Shown one piece after another: positions 54,224 through 61,725 of a stretch of 64,000 nucleotides of DNA. Positions within the stretch are counted from its first letter, which is position 1. Each line of letters opens with the position of its first letter. The stretch comes from Vibrio profundi. GTDB lineage: Bacteria; Pseudomonadota; Gammaproteobacteria; Enterobacterales; Vibrionaceae. A program made the translations under genes and the position numbers. The notes beneath the pieces were generated by a model. That model was given only the letters and a program-made list of their open reading frames with translations, had not been told where the DNA came from and did not search any database. The stretch spans positions 1 through 64,000 of the forward strand of contig NZ_RZIS01000013.1 in assembly GCF_005281835.1 (NCBI RefSeq), read 5' to 3'.

Positions 54224-55467
54224 GAACCACCACCAACTGAATTAGGGTCTTTAAAGAGCACTATTCGACTAATTCCGGTATCCGTATTCGATGCTCCACC
54301 ATCAGTAACCGAACAAACTTCAATAAACTCACCAAAAATACTTTGCTGGCCTTTTTTACCCTTAGATGTTGATGAGTCATAACGCTGAATCATAAAAAAG
54401 CAGCCGATACTGGTAACCGTAAATTCTATTTTACCTCCAGATTTAAGCGCAGAATCACAGTCTAGTATTGGTACAGGCAATACTCTACGCCAAGCAACAG
54501 CTGTACTTGAAATGCAATCGCCATCGCTCAAGCAGTCGTTGGTATAATCAGCATAGGCATCATACGTCCACTTATCTAACGCGGTAGAGTCGTTGTGATC
54601 ATCAATATTGTCAGTTGTGATCGCAGGGTCTGGTTCTGTCGTAGAAAGGTCAGCAGGGTAATAAACACCATCTAAGGTTTCGCCATCGAATCGACTATCG
54701 ATACTGGATGTTGGACCTACTCCATTACCAGGTTCTGAATCGATATCGTCACCGATCGAAACCACAACCGTATTTTTTCCTACTAATGCATCGCTTACCG
54801 CTGACTTACCGCTACCGACATCCAACAAATGAAAGTTACCCGCCCCTAAGCCGTCGGGGTCATCAGATTGGCTACCAGTTTTAATTTCATACACCTTACC
54901 AACCTCATAACCAGATGGCCCTACATCGTTACCCTCACACATGCCTATGGGTAAAATGTTAGACGTACCATCAACAAACACAGAGCCGGCAACAGCGCTA
55001 GCAGACACAGACTTGGATAAACCAAATACTTGTACAAAGAATTCACTCAAACTCACATCGCTGACTTCAATACGTACATAAACTCGGTCAGGGTCAACCG
55101 GAAAAGTATCGGAAAAACCACTATTGGGGGAGTCTGAATATTCTATATCTAGGAGGGTAAAACTGCTGCCGTCTTCGGTGGCAGCGAGTTCTATTTCTTC
55201 ATTTCCTGGGGCGGCTAAGATTTCGTTGTATGCGGCGACAATTGCCGTTTGCGTATCTGCTGCTACGTAGGTTCGATTTGCCACCGTCGCGCCCGCGAGC
55301 GCGATAGTATCTACAGCATTTTGTAGCCGCGTTTTATTCACAACAACATGTGAAACATCAACAGAAAGTGCTGTCAATCCAACGAACAAAAGCATGCTCA
55401 TTGTCATAAGAACTAAGGTAAGCCCGCCCTGTTTCTTGGGCAAAATATTGGGACTATATCGCTCCAT
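54220..55467 (-). CDS. TadG-like Flp pilus assembly protein
   Basis: A 415-residue protein with an N-terminal membrane segment (QGGLTLVLMTMSMLLFVGLTALSVDVSHVVV, about 13-43) and the TadG-type stretch NKTRLQNAVDTIALAGATVAN (about 44-64). The rest is a large extracytoplasmic domain with acidic linkers (DDPDGLG, DDIDSEPG) and several Cys. It is the first gene of the TadG-TadF-TadE set. No von Willebrand factor domain is obvious, unlike some TadG proteins. AAGGG precedes the ATG by nine bases. The rest of the tad secretion machinery is not in this window. Confidence 0.82.
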   Translation of the reverse strand: MERYSPNILPKKQGGLTLVLMTMSMLLFVGLTALSVDVSHVVVNKTRLQNAVDTIALAGATVANRTYVAADTQTAIVAAYNEILAAPGNEEIELAATEDGSSFTLLDIEYSDSPNSGFSDTFPVDPDRVYVRIEVSDVSLSEFFVQVFGLSKSVSASAVAGSVFVDGTSNILPIGMCEGNDVGPSGYEVGKVYEIKTGSQSDDPDGLGAGNFHLLDVGSGKSAVSDALVGKNTVVVSIGDDIDSEPGNGVGPTSSIDSRFDGETLDGVYYPADLSTTEPDPAITTDNIDDHNDSTALDKWTYDAYADYTNDCLSDGDCISSTAVAWRRVLPVPILDCDSALKSGGKIEFTVTSIGCFFMIQRYDSSTSKGKKGQQSIFGEFIEVCSVTDGGASNTDTGISRIVLFKDPNSVGGGS

Positions 55468-55661
55468 GCTCAGTACCCTTTCCCTATCACCAACTCTAAC
55501 CGTTTGATTAGAAGCAAGCCTTGTAAACTAAAGGTCTAGTCGTGTAGTGACGCCTTTTCACCACTTCATTAACTATAGACAAAATTATCATTTTTGACTA
55601 AAAATCAGCCACAATTCTAGTCCTTTAGCATTAAAAATAAGGATAGGAGCTTCAGTCACGC

Positions 55662-56195
55662 TTATAAGTGATTTGTTGTTTCATCGTTCCCCTGCACATA
55701 ACTGCCTAAGTGAGTGCTGAAATGGTTCTGCTTGATCATCTCAATGATGGCTGGAATATCGGCTGGGTAAGTGCGGCAACCTTTAAGAGCTTCAATGTCT
55801 ACCCACTCGACACCTTGAATAAACTCCTCATCGTTTAAACCATGTAGATTTTCAATATGCGGTTCGCCAGTGTAATCGGTGATTTGATAGAAAAACTCTG
55901 CGTTGTAGCGCCCTGCCGTTGTTTCTAAGAACTCTCGTACGCAAATAAGCGCTCCAACCGTAACATCTAACCCGGCTTCTTCTAGGAACTCTCTGCGAAG
56001 GCACGCTTTCGTACTGACATCATCATTCTCAAACCCACCACCTGGTGGAATCCAGTACTCTCCTGTTGAGTCTTTTACTTTAACCAATAGGACTGAGTTA
56101 TTTCTTACTAATATGCCAGCGGCGCGAATTCTATGTTCCAAAGCAAGCTCCTTTGCTGATCGTGAGTGTGCTAACTCTATAGCGTATAAGGCCAT
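55662..56195 (-). CDS. Nudix hydrolase
   Basis: From ATG 56195 the product has 177 residues. The Nudix helix region reads GGGFENDDVSTKACLRREFLEEAGL; the REFLEEAGL part is canonical, but the spacing before it is one residue longer than the standard GX5EX7 pattern and the usual first Glu is not clear. The leading strands RIRAAGILVRNNSVLLVK are typical. Nudix enzymes hydrolyse nucleoside diphosphates linked to other groups; the substrate is unknown. Earlier in-frame starts up to 56225 exist (TTG with AAGGAAA), so the N-terminus is unsure. It is independent of the terminated MCP gene upstream. Confidence 0.82.
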   Translation of the reverse strand: MALYAIELAHSRSAKELALEHRIRAAGILVRNNSVLLVKVKDSTGEYWIPPGGGFENDDVSTKACLRREFLEEAGLDVTVGALICVREFLETTAGRYNAEFFYQITDYTGEPHIENLHGLNDEEFIQGVEWVDIEALKGCRTYPADIPAIIEMIKQNHFSTHLGSYVQGNDETTNHL

Positions 56196-56245
56196 TAGAG
56201 TAGAACGCTTTGCTTTGATACACAATTTCCTTATCGTGGAGGCAC

Positions 56246-56273
56246 AAAAAAGGCCAGCATATCTGCCGGCCTT
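56246..56273 (-). terminator. Terminator of the dCache chemoreceptor gene
   Basis: AAGGCCGGC/GCTGGCCTT hairpin with one wobble and a six-base loop, followed by TTTTTTG on the minus strand. Confidence 0.82.
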
Positions 56274-56292
56274 CGTTTATTACCTTAAGTCT

Positions 56293-58161
56293 CTAAAGAG
56301 TAAACTGCCCAACCTGTTTACTTAGGTCATTAGCTTTTACTTTTAAATCTTGCGCATTCGCTAAACCTTGTTCAGCGGCAAACGTGATTTCATCAGATAC
56401 ACTCTTGATTTCATTTGTGTTTTTGGTGATTTCATCCGTTACATGCGCTTGTTCTTCCGCTGCTGTCGCGATCTGGCTAGCCATATCAGAAATAACCGTT
56501 ACCGCTGTTGTGATTTCTTCGATAGAAGCTACTGCTGAATCCGCGTCAACCACACTGTTTTTAGCCAGCTGCTGACTGCTCTCCATTAAACTCACTGCGC
56601 CAACTGTCGTTTTCTGCAGGGTCTCAATGGTTGATTGAATTTCGAGCGTTGACTCTTGAGTACGGTGCGAAAGTACACGAACTTCATCAGCAACGACTGC
56701 AAAACCACGGCCTTGGGCACCAGCTCGCGCCGCTTCAATCGCTGCGTTAAGTGCCAGTAAGTTAGTTTGTTCCGCAATACCTTGAATCGCCGTTAAAATA
56801 CCAGAGATGGACTGTACGTGCTGATTAAGGTCTTCAATCACGACGGTCGCCTGACCAACTTCATTCGCTAAGTCATTAATCGAATCGCGCGTTTTGCTCA
56901 CCATGGCTTTACCCGTTTGGCTGCTTTCCGCTGATTGCTGCGCTGCGGTCGCGGTGCTTTCAGCATTAGTTGCGATTTCTTGAGTCGCGCATGCCATTTC
57001 CGTTACCGCTGTCGCTACCATCGCAACTTCTTGCTGCTGGCTTTGAAGTTCACTTACTGCATGTTCGTTAATAGACAGGCTCTTTTCTGCATCAGAATCC
57101 AGCTCAACCGATAACTGCTTAATATGAGTAATCAACTGGTGCTGACTATCAACAAAATCATTGAAGTTGTTTGCAAGCGCGCCAACTTCGTCTTGTTGCT
57201 CTACTTGAATGCGCTGGGTAAGGTCACCATTACCGCTAGCGATTTGAGCCAGAGCCTGAGATACCTTGCTAAGTGGCGCTAACATCATACCAATTAACCA
57301 AGACAATAAACCTAAGCTCACTAGCAGTATGCTCGCTGCAATAATCAGCTGACTTTGAAGCAACTCGTTGGTTTCCGCTTCTAATGTCGACTTGTCAATC
57401 AGCAGCGTTAAACGCCAATCTGAATTAGCGACTGGACGTGACCAAGCGTACTTTTCATTATTTTCCGATTCAAAATAGATAGTCTCTAAAGAATCTAAAC
57501 GCTCAATTGAAGCAAAAAATGAAGGAGTCAGATCGTTATCGATCAAAGAAGAGTGCTTCGTTAGAACGTGAGTATCTTTATACGCGATGATAGTGCCATC
57601 GTTATGAGTTAATAACGCATAACCGTTAGCTGGGAGAGACATAGCGGACACTTGCTCCACGATTGCATTAATCGACAAATCGCCGCCAACAACGCCGTTC
57701 GCTGCAGGCGCAGCAACCGTCACAGACATATTATTGGAAGCAACGTCTAAATATGGTTGCGTCGTAATCGTTCCATTACTTTGTGCGAGGCTATACCATG
57801 GACGTGTGCGTGGGTCGTAGGCCGACAAATCAATCGAAGGGTTGGAACTAATTGTCGTACCTATGCTCTTACCGTAGTAAGTTAGGTCAAAACCACCCGA
57901 TTGTTGGGCTTGTTGAAGAGTTGATAGTGGTGAAGATTCAACACTTTTAGCAACAGCTTCAATCGCATTTTGTTTAGTCAGCAGCCAGTTACTGATCACT
58001 TCAGTTTGTAGCTGACCAACACGGTGAACTTGGTTAGTGGTTTCAGTTAAAAGCATCGACTTTTGTTCTGAATAATTACGCCACGTAAGCAAGGTAATCA
58101 CGACCAAAAGCGCAGCAGAAATCGTTAGCAGCGCTTTTGATTTTAGGGAAAGGTGTTTCAT
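56293..58161 (-). CDS. Methyl-accepting chemotaxis protein with dCache sensor
   Basis: A 622-residue chemoreceptor. Membrane segments at about 9-26 and 275-297 surround a double-Cache sensor; YDPRTRPWY (about 115-123) is the hallmark of dCache_1 domains that often bind amino acids or other small molecules. A HAMP-like linker (about 298-350) leads to the signalling domain, with EQTNLLALNAAIEAARAG and FAVVADEVRVLSHRTQ at the hairpin tip. No CheR pentapeptide is present. It is monocistronic. The ligand cannot be deduced. Confidence 0.93.
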   Translation of the reverse strand: MKHLSLKSKALLTISAALLVVITLLTWRNYSEQKSMLLTETTNQVHRVGQLQTEVISNWLLTKQNAIEAVAKSVESSPLSTLQQAQQSGGFDLTYYGKSIGTTISSNPSIDLSAYDPRTRPWYSLAQSNGTITTQPYLDVASNNMSVTVAAPAANGVVGGDLSINAIVEQVSAMSLPANGYALLTHNDGTIIAYKDTHVLTKHSSLIDNDLTPSFFASIERLDSLETIYFESENNEKYAWSRPVANSDWRLTLLIDKSTLEAETNELLQSQLIIAASILLVSLGLLSWLIGMMLAPLSKVSQALAQIASGNGDLTQRIQVEQQDEVGALANNFNDFVDSQHQLITHIKQLSVELDSDAEKSLSINEHAVSELQSQQQEVAMVATAVTEMACATQEIATNAESTATAAQQSAESSQTGKAMVSKTRDSINDLANEVGQATVVIEDLNQHVQSISGILTAIQGIAEQTNLLALNAAIEAARAGAQGRGFAVVADEVRVLSHRTQESTLEIQSTIETLQKTTVGAVSLMESSQQLAKNSVVDADSAVASIEEITTAVTVISDMASQIATAAEEQAHVTDEITKNTNEIKSVSDEITFAAEQGLANAQDLKVKANDLSKQVGQFTL

Positions 58162-58530
58162 TACTTTTTTCTCTAGAGGGAACAGGTTAATCTTCTGCCA
58201 GATGACCTTGGCGAAAAGAACGGCAATCCTATAGAAAATTTGACTTTGTTCAAATAATTTAACGCACTAAATACCTAAAAAATTCTAAAACTTTCTTTGA
58301 CGCCTTTAAATAGCTATAAATCAACACCTTACCAACCTATAATTTTCAGAAAAACAAGTCGAAATTTACCAATTTATAATCCCCATATCCTGGTTTATAT
58401 TTTGGTTATCGCAAAAAAATGGTCGCTATACCCATTAATTGGTAGAGCGTCGCTAAAAACGCACCTGCACAAAAATCAATCGCCATTACACTTACTATTT
58501 CTATCTAACGATTCAAAGTGAAAGGACATT
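58162..58530. other. Gene-free region between divergent MCP and dgcR genes
   Basis: No gene is supported; a 74-codon frame at 58297-58521 is in AT-rich DNA without a ribosome site. It should contain both promoters. No clear operator was identified. Confidence 0.5.
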
Positions 58531-59418
58531 ATGAACCTCAGGCAACTCGAAATTTTCTATGCCATTATTCAAGCAGGGACCATCTCTGGGGCTGCCAAAA
58601 ACTTAAATGTGTCTCAACCCAATGTGACTCGCGTGCTCTCTCATACTGAGCAACAACTTGGATTCCAACTTTTCGAGCGTGTAAAAGGTCGATTAGTCCC
58701 TACTCAAGAAGCCAAAGAGATGTTGCCAGAGGTTGAACGCATCTATCAGCAGCTTGGTCAATTTCGTTCACTAACTAACAAGTTGAAAAAAGGCAGCTTA
58801 CATTTGCGTTTAGGTGCGCCGCCTGTGCTCGCCAGCTCTCTACTAACGCCGATTATTGCCGAGTTGTGTGAAAATAAAGATCTGTCGATTGAGATTTCCA
58901 CGGCTAACCGAAATGAGCTATGTGATGCGTTACTGCGTAACGAATTAGATGTCGCCGTTTGTTTTGGTGATGATGCACCTGCTGCGATTACTCAGCAAAG
59001 ATTGCTCTCTGAAGAATTAGTAGTTTTGGCACCAAGCCAATGTTGGCAACGGAGCGACAAATCTAATCAAGTTAGTCTGAACGACCTACTTACTGCTCCG
59101 CTGCCACTTATCGGTTTAGATCAACGAGATCCACTTGGAATACTTCATCATCAAGCCATCCAATCAATTCGCCCCGACTACCACCATCAAATCACGGTGC
59201 GTAGTTCGACAACCGCAGCGGAGTTAGTTCGTCATAACGCTGGGTTGGCCATTGTCGAACCTTGGACCGCGAAGCAGTACCAAAGCTGCGCCGATGTGAC
59301 TCAACTAAAACTAGCCGATCCGATTCAGTTTCATGTGTCCATTTTGCACGCCGAGCACCACCCACTTTCGGTGACCGCTCAGCAATTTATTCAATACTTA
59401 CAACAAGCTGTCGCATAA
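58531..59418 (+). CDS. dgcR: LysR-type regulator of the D-glutamate locus (DgcR-like)
   Basis: A 295-residue LysR regulator: winged helix at the N-terminus with GTISGAAKNLNVSQPNVTRVLSH (about 17-39), then a co-inducer-binding domain (about 90-290). It is transcribed in the same direction as dgcN and dgcA with a 141-bp gap, the arrangement known for the DgcR-DgcN-DgcA system, where DgcR responds to D-glutamate and activates the catabolic genes. The name rests on that context. AAAGGACATT precedes the ATG. A general LysR regulator is the alternative reading. Confidence 0.75.
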   Translation: MNLRQLEIFYAIIQAGTISGAAKNLNVSQPNVTRVLSHTEQQLGFQLFERVKGRLVPTQEAKEMLPEVERIYQQLGQFRSLTNKLKKGSLHLRLGAPPVLASSLLTPIIAELCENKDLSIEISTANRNELCDALLRNELDVAVCFGDDAPAAITQQRLLSEELVVLAPSQCWQRSDKSNQVSLNDLLTAPLPLIGLDQRDPLGILHHQAIQSIRPDYHHQITVRSSTTAAELVRHNAGLAIVEPWTAKQYQSCADVTQLKLADPIQFHVSILHAEHHPLSVTAQQFIQYLQQAVA

Positions 59419-59559
59419 TATCGATTGCAACTCAATTTCCACCAGCGCTTATTCAACGCCTATAACCTTACGTTATAGGCGCAAGACGAATAAGTATTCG
59501 GCAAACTTAGCCTGAGTTTTTAAAGTGTTTGTAACTTAACCAAACACCAAAGGCTCATT

Positions 59560-60558
59560 ATGTCGATTTCTCAACCTTACCTACTTTTCCTTGGCGATGT
59601 GACCGATCCTCTTTCTGCAAAAACGGCACGCGGTATTCAAAAGTGGCGCCCACAAACTTGTGTAGGTCAGTTAAGACTCACGTCAGATACCGTGTCACTT
59701 GGCCTCGACGATATCTCTTTAGAACAAGCGCAAAGTATGGGTGCAAAAACGTTGGTCATCGGTACAGCCAATGCTGGTGGTGTCATTCCCGATAGCTGGA
59801 AAGCGTCACTCATTCAAGCTGCTCAATTAGGGTTTGAAATTGCTTCAGGTATGCACCAGCGCCTCACCGATATTCCAGAACTAAAAGAGCTCCAAGAAAG
59901 CGGTACAACCAAACTTCACGACGTGCGCCATTACGATGAGCCACTTGACGTAGGCACAGGTAAAAAGCGCGATGGGAAGCGACTACTGACAGTCGGCACC
60001 GATTGTTCTGTGGGCAAAATGTTTACCGCGCTTGCGCTTGAAAAAGCAATGAAACAACGTGGGATCAATGCTCAATTTAAAGCAACAGGTCAAACAGGCA
60101 TTCTTGTAGAGGGTAGCGGAATATCAGTAGATGCCGTGGTATCGGACTTTATCTCAGGCTCAGTTGAAGCCATTAGCCCAAGTTTTGATGATCATGAATG
60201 GGACATTATCGAAGGCCAAGGCTCTTTGTTTAACCCATCTTTCGCGGGCGTAAGTTTAGGGCTATTACACGGTGCGCAGCCTGATGCTTTGGTGCTTTGC
60301 CACGAAATTGGACGCCAGCATGTGCGTCACTTACCTCACGCAGCTTTGCCAAGCATTGAAGAAACCATGACGGCAAACATTCAAGCCGCTCGCTTAACCA
60401 ACCCGAACGTTAAGTTCATCGGAATCTGCCTAAATACATCTAGCTTAGCGGAAGAAGATGCTCGTGAGTTATGCGCCCAGTGGAGTGAAACCTACCAAGT
60501 GCCTGTCACAGATCCAGTCCGCTTTAGCGTAGACGCCATCGTTAACCACTTAGCGTAG
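59560..60558 (+). CDS. dgcN: DgcN, DUF1611-family N-acetyltransferase
   Basis: A 332-residue DUF1611 protein with a P-loop-like GTDCSVGKM (146-154), KATGQTGILV and the downstream EGQGSLFNPSFAGVSLGLLHG. In the known D-glutamate pathway, DgcN acetylates D-glutamate to N-acetyl-D-glutamate. The direct neighbour is the enolase-superfamily racemase DgcA, nine bases downstream, which agrees with that role. The start is the ATG after AAAGGCTCATT. It is cytosolic. Confidence 0.85.
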   Translation: MSISQPYLLFLGDVTDPLSAKTARGIQKWRPQTCVGQLRLTSDTVSLGLDDISLEQAQSMGAKTLVIGTANAGGVIPDSWKASLIQAAQLGFEIASGMHQRLTDIPELKELQESGTTKLHDVRHYDEPLDVGTGKKRDGKRLLTVGTDCSVGKMFTALALEKAMKQRGINAQFKATGQTGILVEGSGISVDAVVSDFISGSVEAISPSFDDHEWDIIEGQGSLFNPSFAGVSLGLLHGAQPDALVLCHEIGRQHVRHLPHAALPSIEETMTANIQAARLTNPNVKFIGICLNTSSLAEEDARELCAQWSETYQVPVTDPVRFSVDAIVNHLA

Positions 60559-60567
60559 GAGGCGATA

Positions 60568-61563
60568 ATGAAACTTACGGCAAAGCATGTCGCCATCAAG
60601 CTAGCAAACCCCTTTAGCATATCGCGTGGGACCAGAACCCACGTCGATGTGGTTCAAGTATCAATGACAGATGGTAAGCATACGGGCTTTGGTGAATGTA
60701 CACCTTACGCTCGCTATAACGAGTCAATTAAGTCCGTGCTCGATCAAATCCATACCTTTGAACAACTGTTATCCGCTAAATTAGCAGACTCGCCTAAATC
60801 CAATACAACAGCTCAACAATTTAGAGAGCAGCTACAAAATGAAGTGGAAGCTGGTGCGGCAAGAAACGCTATTGATAGCGCCTTGTGGCAACTAGAGGCA
60901 TTGCAAACTGGCGTGGATTTTCCAGCCCCAATGTTCGATATACAGCCAGAGATTGAAACGGCGATGACGGTATCGGTCGCCGAGCCTAAAGTAATGGCCA
61001 CGCAAGCTAAAGATTATGTAGAACAAGGCGCTACGCTATTAAAAGTGAAGCTAGACCAACATCAGGTATATGAACGCGTTGCAGCAGTAAGGGAAATCGC
61101 TCCGAGCTGCAAAATCATTCTAGACGCTAACGAAGCGTGGGCGGAACTTGACCTACCTAAGCTATTCAAGCAACTAGAGGGATTAAACATCGCAATGATC
61201 GAGCAACCTGTTCCTAAAGGGCAGGATGAGCTTCTCGTTGGGATTGAACACCCAATTCCCGTTTGTGCCGACGAAAGCTGCCATACATCAGCGGATATCG
61301 ATGCACTTCTCGACGGCTATGAAATGGTTAATATCAAACTCGATAAAACTGGCGGGCTAACCGAAGCCTTGAAACTTGAGCAAGCCGCTCGCGACAATGG
61401 CTTACAAGTCATGGTCGGTTGTATGCTCGGCACTTCACTAGCCATGAAAGCGGCGTTACCTATCGCTACCCGTGCAGAAATCGTCGATCTAGATGGGCCC
61501 GTTCTGCTAGGAGCAGAAGAGGTTAACGGGCTCAAGTACCATCAAGGGAAGATGAGCTTGTAG
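60568..61563 (+). CDS. dgcA: DgcA, N-acetyl-D-glutamate racemase (enolase superfamily)
   Basis: A 331-residue enolase-superfamily enzyme of the dipeptide-epimerase/muconate-lactonizing group. Catalytic lysines are K159 and K161 in KVKLD and K257 in NIKLDK. Metal ligands are D186 in ILDANE, E212 in IEQP and D235 in CADES. Together with DgcN it converts N-acetyl-D-glutamate to the L form for further catabolism. If judged by sequence alone it could be called a dipeptide epimerase; the dgcN neighbour favours the racemase. GGAGG six bases before the ATG is a strong ribosome site. A terminator follows. Confidence 0.85.
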   Translation: MKLTAKHVAIKLANPFSISRGTRTHVDVVQVSMTDGKHTGFGECTPYARYNESIKSVLDQIHTFEQLLSAKLADSPKSNTTAQQFREQLQNEVEAGAARNAIDSALWQLEALQTGVDFPAPMFDIQPEIETAMTVSVAEPKVMATQAKDYVEQGATLLKVKLDQHQVYERVAAVREIAPSCKIILDANEAWAELDLPKLFKQLEGLNIAMIEQPVPKGQDELLVGIEHPIPVCADESCHTSADIDALLDGYEMVNIKLDKTGGLTEALKLEQAARDNGLQVMVGCMLGTSLAMKAALPIATRAEIVDLDGPVLLGAEEVNGLKYHQGKMSL

Positions 61564-61654
61564 GTAAACAGGCTATAAGTAATCAGAGCAAATCACGATT
61601 AGTGGATAGCGCTAATTAGAAGAAAGTTGGCTTTGATTTACGTACAAGAGCTAA

Positions 61655-61687
61655 AAAAACGAGCCACAGTTTCTGTGACTCGTTTTT
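61655..61687. terminator. Bidirectional terminator between dgcA and the GGDEF-EAL gene
   Basis: AAAACGAGCCACAG/CTGTGACTCGTTTT hairpin with a three-base loop and one mismatch; T runs follow on both strands. Confidence 0.85.
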
Positions 61688-61725
61688 GTTTCAATCCGCT
61701 GCGTGATCAATCCACCACGTGCAAA

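Noticed and set aside
55662..56195. Nudix gene as part of the chemoreceptor operon
   Set aside because: A clear terminator at 56246-56273 separates them.
58297..58521. 74-codon frame upstream of the LysR gene
   Set aside because: AT-rich, no ribosome site, and it covers the likely promoter region.
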